Assembly: GCA_049999725.1 (NCBI GenBank)
Contig: JBNGIS010004107.1
Location: 1-20,403, forward strand
Length of the DNA: 20,403 nt
DNA from: Haplomitrium mnioides
Taxonomy: Eukaryota > Marchantiophyta > Haplomitriopsida > Calobryales
Direction: 5' to 3'
A model generated the notes under the pieces. That model saw only the letters and a list, made by a program, of their open reading frames with translations, ran no database searches and had not been told where the DNA came from. Below are positions 1 through 9,982 of the stretch, one piece after another (positions within the stretch are counted from its first letter, which is position 1; each line of letters begins with the position of its first letter). The position numbers and the translations under genes were made by a program.

Positions 1-46
<46 letters not shown>
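1..46. repeat. (AT)n microsatellite
   Basis: An uninterrupted run of AT dinucleotides reaches the left edge of the window, so its full length is unknown. It directly abuts a satellite half-unit and may have expanded from the TATA-rich tail of a satellite monomer. Length here could also be an assembly artefact. Confidence 0.95.
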
Positions 47-51
<5 letters not shown>

Positions 52-112
52 TAGCTTCCACTAGTATAGTTGAACTTCTCTACAGTAACAAAGTATTTTA
101 AAAAGCTTTTGT
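47..112 (+). repeat. Satellite half-unit (A type), left of the copia insertion
   Basis: The sequence CTTAGCTTCCACTAGTATAG, followed by TTGAACTTCTCTACAGTAAC and AAAAAGCTTTTGT, matches the A half of the ~139-bp satellite found from 8185 on. The copy stops at the copia LTR at 113. The last five bases (108-112, TTTGT) act as the left target-site duplication. This shows that the copia element sits inside the array and that the array continued leftwards. Confidence 0.85.
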
Positions 113-240
113 TGTTGTAGTGCAATGTGTAATAAATATACAATGTGTTAATCAACACATGTTTAAGTTAAATTAATCCTAGGTTAAGTAATATCCTCTT
201 ATACTTCTAAATATGTTGCTAAAAGTACTTCTTGGTTACA
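113..240 (-). repeat. 3' LTR of the copia element (internally deleted)
   Basis: 113-234 aligns with 7949-8175 of the right LTR apart from a 113-bp gap. Shared blocks include TGTTGTAGTGCAATG, ATACAATGTGTTAATCAACA and CTTAATCCTAGGTTAAGTAA-like sequence. The inner end is uncertain. A TTACA end at 240 fits the right LTR (which ends TAACA), but the purine tract at 306-312 suggests that the LTR once reached about 305. The minus-strand TATA-like TATAAGAGG is kept at about 195-203. Confidence 0.8.
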
Positions 241-612
241 ATATGAGAATGTTATAAACAATTGTAACATATAGAAAATCATAAGATGAAGATAAGAGGC
301 TCCAACTCCCCCAATAAAATCCATATAAAGCGACAATGATGTTGCCTTATTAAAACCCTCTCATACTCCTTCAAGGGAGAAAGAGTACAACCATCATGAT
401 CAATGGATAAAAATATATGAAAAATAACAAAATATGGCAATATAAAAGATAAAAGATATGGCTATAGGCCAAGAAAAATTACATAAGACCAGAATATAAG
501 GAGATATAATAATGATGATCACATGGAGAAAATAAGAATACGCCGTCAGTAGAGAAGATATAATCGTTGAATCAATATAAAAGATAGAGATAATCAAAGA
601 TAGAGATGTATA
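241..612 (-). other. copia 3' non-coding region between RNase H and 3' LTR
   Basis: No coding capacity is seen after the pol remnant stops at 613-615. The stretch holds the purine tract at 306-312 and an inverted repeat, GTTACAAT at 235-242 with ATTGTAAC at 261-268, at the LTR junction. The short minus-strand open frame at 400-597 is hydrophobic only because the DNA is AT-rich and is not supported as a gene. Confidence 0.6.
306..312 (-). promoter_or_regulatory. Probable polypurine tract (PPT)
   Basis: On the minus strand the sequence reads ATTGGGGGAGTTGGAGCC. A GGGGGAG tract just before the 3' LTR is typical of plant copia elements, where it primes plus-strand DNA synthesis. It lies about 65 bp inside the LTR end chosen from the right-hand copy, so either the LTR originally extended to about 305 or the tract has been displaced. 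Confidence 0.55.
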
Positions 613-2447
613 TCATAAGAGATTGGATAATTGGCAAAGTCCAATAAGATCGCAATATCTCCGATGTAGCGCCAAAGGTAAAGCCTTTGGTAAAAATATC
701 AACAATATTGTCTTTTATGGAAATCAATTGGACAAATATCGTATCATCCTGCTACTCATGCGTAAAGAAAAATTTTGGTGCGATGTGTTTAATACGATCA
801 CCGCGGATAAAGCCCTACAAAATCTGTTGTACACAAGCCAAATTATCCTCATAGAGGGAAGTAGGGTGAGATAAACAAGAAAGACCACAAGACTTATATA
901 TATGATCAATCATCTTACGTAAGTAAATGCATCCTAACTCGGTTCATATAGAGCAATAATCTCTGCATGATTGGAAGATGTCCAGATCAAAGTCTGCTTA
1001 GTACTCTTCCAAGATATGGCTGTAGAGCCATAGAGGAATGCATACTCGGTTTGGGATTTAGCATCGTCAGGATCCGAAAGGTATCCTGCATCCACATAAT
1101 CGGTTAGGATTTTATCAGTATGTCTTGAGAAATATAGTCCCATGTAAATGGTGCCTTGTAAATATCTGAAACTCTCTTGATTCCATTCCAATGCCTAATG
1201 GTAGGTTGTGAACTATGCTTGGCTAGCAAGTTCATGGCAAACAAAATATCAGGACGAGTTTGATTTGCCAAATACATAAGAGCTCTTATAGCGGAGAGAT
1301 ATGGAATCTCAGATCCAAGAATAGGCTCTATGTTATTCCTTTTACGGAATAGATATTTATCTCTATCCAGTGATCTAATGTCAATAGGAGATGTCAACTG
1401 ATGAGATTTATCCATATTAAATTGTTTTAGGACTTTCTTCATATAAGTACTCTGATGGATCAAAATTCCATCGTCAAGGTACTCAAACTGAAGTCCCAAG
1501 CAATAGGCTGTCCTACTAATATTCGTCATGTCAAAAATCTTCTTGAGCATAGAAATAGTCTGCTCAATGAGGGGTTGGTGTCCAAACAAGTTTATATCAT
1601 CAATATAGAGTGCAACAACAATAAATTGTTTGTCGACATTCTTGATGAATAAACTAGGTGCAATGTCATCATAGTGGAAACCCATAGCTATCATCTCCTC
1701 TTTAAATATGTGATACCAAATACGACCGCTTTGCTTAAGTCCATAAATAGATCTCATGATCTGGACAACATATCCATCTTTGGTCAAAGGCATGGATTGA
1801 TGCATAGGAGGGACTATAGGTCCAATCTGCCTATTCTGCATCTCATGGACTAAAGGTCCAAGCCCATTATTCCTCCTCTTGGGCTATAAAATGGTCGTAG
1901 GTAAAGAGGTAGATGGTTTGCTTGAAGGTTTCTCCTTAGAGACATTTTCCCCCTGAATATGATAAATATTCCTAGCAATAAGCTCTAGAGGAGCCTTTAT
2001 ATAGATCTGGATATCAAGAAACCCATACAAGTATATTGTCACCACATCTAACTGATGTGTCATGAGCTCATGTCCTAGGAAAAAGCCAATTAGGAACTAG
2101 TAAGTGATAGCATCCATGACCGGGGCATATATGAGATTATAGTCTCTTCCAGAAACCTATGTATAGCCCTTGGCTACAAGGCGTGCCTTATATCTGACAA
2201 CTTTGCCTTTCTCATGTCGCTTCTTCATGAATTTCCACCTATATCCGATTAAATTGACGCTAGAGGGTATAAAGACTAAAGGTCCAAATACCTCCATTTG
2301 TATCATGGAATCCAACTCGGAATTCATCGCCTTTTCCCATTCAATCCAATCATGGCTGTCTTTAGCTTCTTTGACAGACCTTGGATCAGGTGGTATATCG
2401 GATATAGTTTGTGAAATCATGAAAGCGAAATGATCATCTATATTCAC
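613..2447 (-). pseudogene. copia pol: reverse transcriptase and RNase H (broken)
   Basis: From 2447 to about 1170 one frame encodes the copia RT, interrupted by TAG at 2157-2159, 2097-2099 and 1884-1886. The start of RT is seen in DWIEWEKAMNSELDSM and VVRYKARLVAKGYT. The first catalytic aspartate lies in LDVVTIYLYG, IYGLKQSGRIWY follows, and the YxDD box is YIDD at about 1596-1607. TRPDI near 1240 marks the RT tail. A frameshift near 1165-1180 leads into RNase H (YVDAGYLSDP near 1105, then STKQT and SSNHAEI near 960-1010). A further frameshift near 935 continues as DNLACVQQ and DRIKHIAPKFFF, with stops at 815-817 and 752-754. A last shift near 685 precedes the end at about 613. The order and residues are standard for copia pol; the stops rule out function. 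Confidence 0.9.
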
Positions 2448-2449
2448 AC

Positions 2450-3795
2450 TCTATCTTTGCCATTAAATCCCAGTATCCATATAGTGGATCAATATCTCTT
2501 TATTATCTGGGATCTCTAAAAGAGATATAGTAGGCTAAGATAGTGGTGTGGTGGATGATGATGGTAATAAAGTTCCATCAGTAGAGAAAGTAGTTCTCTT
2601 TTTCGTATTGCGTTGCCTTGGCTGAGAGTCTTTAGAGCCTAACGGGCGTCCTCTCTTTTGCCTTGGTAATTGATCACTCACTGTTGTAGTAATGTTCTAA
2701 ATCCTTGCAGGTACATTTACAATAGGAAAATGTGATCGTGTTACCTTTGCAATCTCATTAAATAAGTCAGGAAACTATTTGGCAGTCTTAGTCAAGTGAA
2801 GAAGTCTCCTGACTTCATCCTCACCTTGCCTTGTTCTTTGATCCATCCATAAAGTGGATACTTTCTCCCATTCCAATATTTTTGGTATTGAAGAATTTTT
2901 GTCTTCAAATAAAGATGGGAATATATCCTCATAGAAGTGGCAGTTGACGAATCTGGCTTGAAATACATCCGCCATGGATGGTTCCAGATATCGTATAATT
3001 GACAAGGATTCATAGCCTACATATATGCCCGTCTGTCTTGAGGACCCATCTTAGTCCTTTTTGATCCCAAAATTGGAACAAGGACTTGGCAACCAAAAAT
3101 TTGGAGATGAGAGAAATCAGGAATAGCCCTATAGGCAAGTTGGTAAGGCAATAAAGCATTAAAGGTTGATGGCCTATACTTCAATAAAGAAGCAACATGC
3201 AGAACAACATGATCCCATACAAAAACCAGTAACCTGGTCTGCATTAACATGGGCCTAGCTATCATCTGTATGCTTCATATTAACTCTTTCGACTATGCCA
3301 TTTTGAAAATTGACGTGAGCCACAGAGTACTGGGCATCAATACCCGTAGTCACGCAAAAATTGTCAAAAGTCTTAGATGTAAACTCCTCCGCATTGTCAA
3401 CCCTTAGGACTCTCACTAGATTTTTTAGAAACTGAGCTTTCAATTTCAGAATATGAGCTAGTGTCCTAAGAAAGACTAAGTTTCGGGTAGAGAGTAACGA
3501 AACTTGAGACCATTTTGATGACACATAGATTATGACCAAGAAGTACCTAAAGGGTCCACTTGGTGGGTCAATAGGACCACACATATCTACGTGTAAATGC
3601 TCAAGGAACTTTATAGTCTTGGGTAAAGCTGGTCGTAGGACGAGCTTGCCTTGAGAGCATTGGATGCAATGTGTATTGAGCACATGAGGTTGAACGCTAG
3701 GAGGTATAGATCGTGACACTTTCAGAATATTCTGAAACATGCTTGTGCTAGGATGTTCTAAGCGTTTATGCCATAGTATGCTTTGGTCATATGCT
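2450..3795 (-). pseudogene. copia integrase and integrase-RT linker (broken)
   Basis: The pre-integrase zinc-binding motif begins at about 3785 (LWHKRLEHPS) and ends with CIQCSQGK near 3655, giving an H-H-C-C set. The core has the D,D,E triad: HVDMCGPI near 3590, RVDNAEEF near 3400 and NGIVER near 3285. The C-terminal part (MIARP near 3265, HLQIFGC near 3100, RTKMGPQ near 3045) lies in another frame. A second shift at about 3010 leads to IIRYLEP and ARFVNCHF. Stops fall at 2775-2777 and 2697-2699. The linker then carries KRGRPLGSKD near 2630-2660, an AT-hook-like core. The three frames are shifted by indels at about 3265 and 3010, and the protease frame upstream ends at 3758, so a shift is also needed near 3790. 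Confidence 0.88.
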
Positions 3796-5266
3796 TTGCA
3801 TCAACAAGGAAACTCTGAATTTGTGTTACATAGAACCCTAAAGGATACGCAAAAAGTGTTTCCTTTATTTTAGATCCATCAAGAGTATTCTGTAATATAT
3901 GAATCACTTCTTGATCTTTACATGTGCTTCTATGCAAATGGAATCCATTCTCTTTAATGTCTTTGAAACTAATCAGATTCCTAGTTGCACTAGGCGCATA
4001 AATGGAAGATCTGATATGTAGCCTGGTTCCTCTTGGTAATATGATAGTGGCTGGTCCGTGCCCCTCTTCAATTCGGTTACTTTCTATAATGGTCGTCACC
4101 TTTCGACTTGAAGGAGTAATAGTTGTAAAGAAGAACCTGCACTTCAATATAGTGTGAGTGTTGCCACTGTCTATAATACAGGGATTAAGATCATCCAAAG
4201 AAGGAACTCCAAGTGTAGTTTGTAACACGTGATTCTCTGGAACAGCCAGATCATCACTTTTAAGGATATAGTCACTTAAACTATCTTGTTGCTCAAGGAA
4301 TACACCATAGTTCTCTTGATCATGTTGTTTTCTCTGATCCTGAGCACATTTTGATGACACATAGACTAGGTGTGCAGGTATTCTACACATTTTCTGAGCA
4401 TGACCTAGTGTACCACATCTGGTGCATCTTATTGAGTCTCTAGTATTACTGGATGAGGGCATGTTTCTACCTCTGTTTTGAGGTCTTGCACCTCTCTTTC
4501 CCCTTGGGATAAATTTTCCAGCAAGTCCTCTACCTTTGCTTCTCCCCCTAAATTGTGTATTAGTAGATCTAGTCATAGGAGCTTTGCCTCTGTTTGAGGT
4601 CTGCTGATTAGAACCAAATCTCGCTCTTTTACTTGGCTGTCCTCTTGTTATTATTGGTCTGTTATAATGAATTTCAGGTGGTTGGAAAACATGTAAAGTA
4701 CCAGGGGGTCTGGTTTTAGAATTTTTGAGTAACAGGTTCTAATGCTTTTCTACAAGTAAGAGATATGCAATAAGTTTAGAATATCTTCTGAAATTCATAT
4801 TCTTGTACTGTGCAGATAGGATCATGTTGGATGGATGAAAAGTAGAAAGTGTCTTTTCAATTTGCTCTTCATTTGTCGCTGGATGACCACATAGAGTAAG
4901 CTGACTAGTGATTGTGAATAGTTTACTATTGTATTTTGAGATAGAATTAAAGTCCTGAACTCTTAGATTAACCCAGTCATGCCTAGCTTTAGGCAAATGG
5001 ATAGTTTTAGTGTGATCAAATCTGTCTTTAAGACTGTCCCACAAAATCCTTGGGTTGCTCTCATTGAGATATTGCATCTTCAATGGGTCTGACAGATGGT
5101 GTCTTAAAAACACCAGAGATTGAGCCTTTTGTTGAGCAGTAACATCCTCAATTGTGAGGATAGTGGTTTCCAATCCCTTGGAGACCAGATGTGCTGCAGC
5201 ATCCAAAGACCAAGAAAGGTAATTCTCCCCCTCAATGGTCAGACTTGTAAAATTAAGCTTTTCCAT
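3758..5266 (-). pseudogene. copia gag and protease (one in-frame stop)
   Basis: A single frame runs from ATG at 5266 to 3758 with one TAG at 4739-4741. The N-terminal part (about 175 residues) is a UBN2/retrotran_gag type Gag with ENYLSW, FLRHHL, LWDSLKDRFDH and YNSKLFTITSQL. After the stop comes a basic RG-rich stretch (about 4500-4576). Next is a CCHC zinc knuckle, CTRCGTLGHAQKMC (about 4385-4426), which fits CX2CX4HX4C exactly. The aspartic protease active site is IIDSGNTHT (about 4157-4177). Gag packages element RNA and the protease would cleave the polyprotein. ATG at 5266 is chosen because it opens the conserved MEKLNFTSL-like Gag start. A single CAG/TAG-type change separates gag from protease, so this is the best preserved part of the element. 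Confidence 0.9.
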
Positions 5267-7091
5267 CCTACATGCTAAAGGTCTAAAAAGAAATGAATAA
5301 AATGAACACTGAAAAGATTATGTATTCTCAAGAACGAGCAGAGTTCTGCTCTATAATGACATAATGCTTTTAGTTTTTATAGTTATCTAAAAAGTACAGT
5401 TCTATAACAAAAAGTTATAACAGAGTTATTATAAGAATAACTTCCCTCTTCTTCTTGCAGTAGGCAAGGGGTTGACTCTGTAAATGCCAAACCGAGTGTT
5501 GGTGCAAGTTCTTGTTGAAGTCAAGATGTCGTCCACAAAGTTTGATACAAAGAACTAACTCCTCCAAGCAGCAGTAGGTTGATGAAGTTTGCTTGAAATT
5601 CCACAATTTGCAATCAGGTTCTGAACATTTGAACCAGAATATATGTTGTTGTAGTTTTGACAGAAAATAGATGTTGATAGCTGATGTGGTACCAAATATG
5701 ATTCCAAACCCTTTAGATCAGTTGTGGCCTTTGGCTAGCTCAATTATACTGAATCTGTGAGCCAACTGATCAATTTGGATTATTGAACCGATTTTAGAAT
5801 CAGTAAGTTGGACTCTGAATTTTGAATTTCTGAATAATCTACTCTGTGCATATTTGATGAACATTAATTAGATTTTAGACAATATCACATATCAGGCTAT
5901 CATACTTCCTCTCACTTGTTAGGTGGTGTTTACTATATTGATGTCAATTTCAGATTTTGTAATTCTATGAAAATAGAGTAATAGCTCACATAAATGACAG
6001 TACAGATGTATAGACCTGTGTTGAATAGTCAGACAGTTTATTATAAGTTCAATCAGACAGATAAACCCTTGTAAAGTCCCAGAAATGTTCAATTGACAAA
6101 TTCAAAGTACATGCGTATGTTAGTTTGGAGTTCTATAGATCTGAATGTCAATTGTACAAGTCAAATTCTAGAATTTAGCTCCCAGAATATAGTTATGTGT
6201 ATTTCTTACTCCAATTGTGCTTCACAAATGAAAATTCATGCTCTGGAACAGTCAATTGCATAACATGAATGTTATGATATGTTACTTGAGAAGACCAAAA
6301 ATTGTAAAGGTCACTGTGATGTCATTTCTGAACCAAAATGTAAAAATGAATAGTCAGATTGTTCGCCAGGATCACGCGATCCTTTTTGTGTAATTAGATT
6401 TGAAAACAAGATCAATTTGAGCGCATAAAGATTGATTGAAAGAACTAGAACTCTCCCCCTTCACAAACAGTTAGGTTCGGTTGATATTTCAGGTTTGGGG
6501 ATAAAATGGTGCTTTGGGAGTTCCTTTATGCAAGTTCGGCAAACTTAGCAGCTTCGGGATCGCATGTGGCAGCTTCGGCGAATTAAACCAGCTTTTTCAA
6601 GTAATCTAGTAGGTCTAGCCGAGTAAATAGGCTCAATGTAACTTGTGGTGTTTCGGAGAATAGCTTTGGTCCCGCTGTTAGCGTTGCTTCAAGAGCAACT
6701 TGTAGTATATCCCATAAGTAGAGCATAGAAAGTTGATAGAGCTATATATTGATTTTTCTCTATAGCTCTTTCGACATAGCACCTCACCAAGGTAGGGTTT
6801 GGCTAGTCCCTTCCGCAAATGGAGTAGTGACACATGTCGGTGTAGGATAGGCTTAGAGTGATGAATAAGGGCAGCTTCCCCTTTGAGTTAGAATAATTTT
6901 ATAATTTTTCCTTCAAATTCCTGAAAGAGCAATAAAGAGCCGCTTCAGTCTGCCTTATGCCTTTTGAACTTTCCCGTATCAATGAGAAAAAATTCTTCAA
7001 ACTTTCAATAAAATATAGAAATTTTTCCAAAATAGAACCAAATTGCCTTTCTGCTTTTCAAGAAGCTCTTCGAATAGAATATAATAAATGC

Positions 7092-7350
7092 AAAACAATG
7101 ATAAAGCACTGATCCAATATATGAAAAAGAGATTCGAACTTTCAAAGTTTACCAAATTAACAAGCTCAAACCTTCATCAAAACAATGATAAGTCGTCGCT
7201 TCAATAAATATGCTTCAAACCTTTGAAATCTCTTTGTTTGCACCCTTTGGACTTTCAAACTTTATCAGAGTCAAAATAGTAATGTATCACCGCTTCCACA
7301 CCTTGATGACTCTTTGAAAAAATTCAATCAGTTCCAAAACATTGATATGT
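7092..7350. repeat. Loose tandem repeat in the copia leader
   Basis: Words like AAAACAATGATA recur at 7092, 7179, 7273 (AAAATAGTAATG) and 7336 (AAAACATTGATA). They are spaced 87, 94 and 63 bases apart and are accompanied by CGCTTC and ACTTTCAAA words. The copies are strongly diverged, so this may be an old tandem duplication or only shared composition. Confidence 0.35.
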
Positions 7351-7928
7351 CACCAATACAGTGCGCTTCCTTTGCATGTCTGAATTCTCATCAAGATTTC
7401 AGTCGTTTGAAATCTGAGGATTGCATCCTTGATCCTTGATGAAATTGTTTGATTCGAATTACTGTGTGTTCAAAATTTGATTGCGCACAATTTCCTAATT
7501 AGTTTGATCCAAAATTCCTCAAGAATGGTGAAGAATCTGGGAAAAATATAAAAATGCAATTTGCTTGATATCTGCTTCAATTCTTGATAAAAACTTGTGA
7601 TTCTTGTTGGCAAAGGATTGCCTCCCTTGGGCGACCTTGGTTCCTCCCCCAAGAAACCCCAATTGTCCCTGGTTTCTTCAAATTTTTTAAATTTGCTCAT
7701 GCTCTTCAAGAAGTCTTCTTCAACAATACAATATTATAAAATATTTTATTTTAAGAATTTGAAAACTCTGAGCAGTGGAAAATGAGAAAAGAAAAATAAA
7801 ATAGTATATATGTAGTGTATGAGGAATCAAACTTGAAAAACTTGTTTTCGTTTTGTTTTCTTTTTAAGAAAAAAAATTTAGAAAAATTATTGAAATTTTA
7901 AAAATTTTGAAAATTGTGAAAATCAGCT

Positions 7929-7948
7929 AGAACAAAGTGCTTATAATG
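7929..7948 (-). promoter_or_regulatory. Decayed primer-binding site next to 5' LTR
   Basis: Directly after the LTR end (…CTACAACA) the minus strand reads CATTATAAGCACTTTGTT. Plant copia elements usually have an initiator-methionine tRNA site reading TGGTATCAGAGC here. The TAT…AGCACTTTG remnant aligns with it only after gaps, so this is a relic identified mostly by its position. Confidence 0.4.
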
Positions 7949-8184
7949 TGTTGTAGTGCAATGTTTAATAAACATACAATGTGTTGACTCATTAGCTTAT
8001 ACAACAAAAGGTGATATGAAATTCTTCACTTCTTCTCAAGCTCTCTTCCTTCTCTCCAATCTCAATAATAATGATCATGAATAATTATACAATGTGTTAA
8101 TCAACACATGTTAAAGTTAACTTAATCCTAGGTTAAGTAATATCCTCTTATACTTCTAAATATGGTACTAAAAGTAGTCTAACA
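7949..8184 (-). repeat. 5' LTR of the copia element (236 bp)
   Basis: On the plus strand it runs from TGTTGTAGTG to AGTCTAACA, so on the minus strand it opens TGTTAGAC and closes CTACAACA, the TG...CA ends expected of an LTR. It matches the left LTR over its outer ends but keeps 113 bp (about 7986-8098) that the left copy lacks, including the AG-rich minus-strand stretch GGAGAGAAGGAAGAGAGC. A TATA-like TATAAGAGG at about 8143-8151 (minus) is shared with the left copy and fits a promoter reading into the element. Confidence 0.82.
8143..8152 (-). promoter_or_regulatory. TATA-like box of the copia 5' LTR
   Basis: The minus strand reads GTATAAGAGGATATTAC, and the same word is conserved in the left LTR at about 194-203 despite divergence elsewhere. 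Its orientation would drive transcription towards gag. It is predicted from sequence only. Confidence 0.45.
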
Positions 8185-9982
8185 TTTGATTCTAACTTCT
8201 CTCTAGACTAGTGTAGTTGGACTTCTTTACATATGTTCTCTATAAATCTTTCTTTGTCTTGACTTTCAACTAGTGTTATGCACTTCTCTATAATAACATA
8301 GCTTTTCTATAAAGCTTTTGTTTTCTACCTTCTTTCTAGACTAGTGTAGTTGAACTTCTCTACAATAACATATGTGCTCAAAAACTCTTTCTTAGTCTTA
8401 ACTTCCAACTTCTGTGGTTGAAACTGTGTACAATAACATAGCTCTTCTATAAAGCTTTTTTCTCTAACTTCTCTCCAATCTAGTGTAGTTGGACTTCTCT
8501 ACATATTTGCTCTAAAATTCTTTCTTTGTCTCAACTTCCAATTAAGGTAGTTAAACTTCTCTACAATAACATTGCTACTCTATAAAGCTCTTTTATCTAA
8601 CTTCTTTCTAGACTAGTTTAGTTGGATTTCTCTACAACAACATATGTGCTCTATAAATCTTTCCTTTTCCTTAGCTTCAACCAAGTGTAGTTGAACTTCT
8701 CTACAACAACATAGCTATTCTATAAAACGTTTTTTTTTTTCTAACTTCCTTCTGTACTAGTGTAGTTAGACTTCTCTACAATAACGTATGTGCTCTATAA
8801 TCTTTCTTTGCCTTAACTTCCAACTAGTGTAGTTGACTTTCTTTTTAATAACATACCTATTGTTTCAAGCTTTTCTTCTAACTTCTCTCAAGACTAGTGT
8901 AGTTGGACTTCTCTACAACAACATATGTTCTCTATAAATCCTTGCTTGTTTTAACTTCCAATTATTATAGTTGAACATGTTTACAATAAAATAGGTATTC
9001 TATAGGAGCTTTGTTTTCTAACTTCTCTCTAGACTAGTGTAGTTGGTTTTCTCTACAATAACTAATGTGCTTTATAAAACATTCGTTGTCTTAACTTCCA
9101 ACTAGTGTAATTGAATTTCTCTACAAAAACATAACTATTCTGTAAAGCTTTTGTTTCTAACTTCTCTCTAGACTAGTGTAGTCGGACTTCTCCAAAGAAA
9201 CATATGTGTTGTTAAAATATTTCCTTATCTTAACTTCCAACTAGTGTAGTTGAACTTCTCTACAATAACAAATCTATTCTACAAAGCTTTTGTTTGTAGC
9301 TTCTCTCTAGACTATTTTAGTTGGACTTGTCTCCAATAACATATCTGCTTAATAAACCTTTCTTTGTCTATACATCAAGCTAGTGTAGTTGAGTTGCTCT
9401 ACAACAACATGGCTATTCTATAAAGCTTTTCTTATAACTTCTCTCGAGACTAGTGCAGTTGAACTTCTCTACAATACATAGCTATTCTACAAAGCTTCTT
9501 TTTAAAACTTTTTTCTAGACTAGGGTAGTCAGACTTTTCTACAAAAAAATATGTGCTCTATAAATCTTTCCTTGTCTTAACTTCCAACTAGTGTAGTTAG
9601 ACTTTTCTACACCAATGCAATAATTTTATAAAGCTTTTTTTTTTCTAACTTCTCTTTTTCCAACTTGTGTAGTTGAATTTCTCTACAATAACATAACTAT
9701 TCTATAAAGCTTTTTTTCTCACTTCTCTCTACACTAGTGTGGTTGGAATTTTCTACAATAACATAGTTATTCTATAAAGCTTCTCCTTAAAACTTCTCTC
9801 TAGACCAAGGTAGGTGGACTTCTCTACAACAACATATATGCTCTAAAAATCTTTCTTTGTCTTAACTTCCAACTAGTGTCGTTGAACTTGTATACAGTAA
9901 CATACTATTCTATAAAGCTTCTTTTTCTAGCTTCTCTATAGACTAGTGTAGTTAAACTTCTTTACAATAATATAGTTATTAT
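8185..9982 (+). repeat. Satellite array, segment 1 (~139-bp dimeric repeat)
   Basis: About 13 tandem copies of a ~139-bp unit (for example, the start of the A half at 9093 and 9232 is 139 apart). Half A reads like CTTCCAACTAGTGTAGTTGA, then ACTTCTCTACAATAACATAG and CTATTCTATAAAGC. Half B reads like CTTCTCTCTAGACTAGTGTA, then GTTGGACTTCTCTAC, ACATATGTGCTCTATAAATC and TTTCTTTGT. The halves share the core CTAGTGTAGTTG and CTTCTCTACAATAACATA, so the dimer came from a ~70-bp monomer. The array is AT-rich and has no open frame. Around 9620-9790 the A/B alternation is lost. Confidence 0.93.

Larger units (their letters stand above)
5267..7948 (-). other. Long 5' leader of the copia element, no recognisable gene
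   Basis: About 2.7 kb separates the 5' LTR from the gag ATG, much longer than the few hundred bases usual in copia elements. No open frame resembles a known protein. The longest frame (minus 7470-7709) is about 79 codons and has no recognisable domain. 5300-5620 is AT-rich with TATA-like sequence. 6480-6850 carries several TTCGG-rich words. 7090-7345 holds a loose repeat. A pyrimidine-rich stretch ending in TAG lies just upstream of gag (minus strand, about 5283-5297) and would fit a 3' splice site. The excess could be an intron, an old nested insertion, or a lineage-specific leader; the sequence does not decide. Confidence 0.55.
113..8184 (-). mobile_element. Degenerate Ty1/copia LTR retrotransposon inserted in satellite DNA
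   Basis: An 8072-bp element read on the minus strand. The 5' LTR is at the right (7949-8184), then a decayed primer-binding site, a long leader, gag-protease, integrase, RT and RNase H, a purine tract, and the 3' LTR at the left (from 113). Integrase preceding RT defines the copia order. Both outer ends read TGTTG...AACA or similar, and satellite resumes on both sides in register: the left side stops at AAAGCTTTTGT and the right resumes at TTTGATTCTAACTTC. The 5-bp target duplication is TTTGT (108-112) versus TTTGA (8185-8189). Coding is broken by many stops and at least four frameshifts, so the copy is not autonomous. The Gag, the HTILK-like protease context and the integrase-RT linker resemble plant copia elements with UBN2-type Gag; the lineage is not assigned. 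Confidence 0.92.

Noticed and set aside
1455-2433. Plus-strand open frames at 1455-1652 and 2170-2433
   Set aside because: They are antisense to clear RT coding on the minus strand.
5640-5700. Possible second LTR end and primer-binding site (TGTTGTTGTAG at about 5648 and GGTACCA nearby)
   Set aside because: The similarity to the true LTR end is only about ten bases, and no matching LTR follows on either side.
6435-6460. Minus-strand AAGGGGGAGAG as a purine tract of a nested element
   Set aside because: No LTR or pol sequence adjoins it, so it is probably chance.
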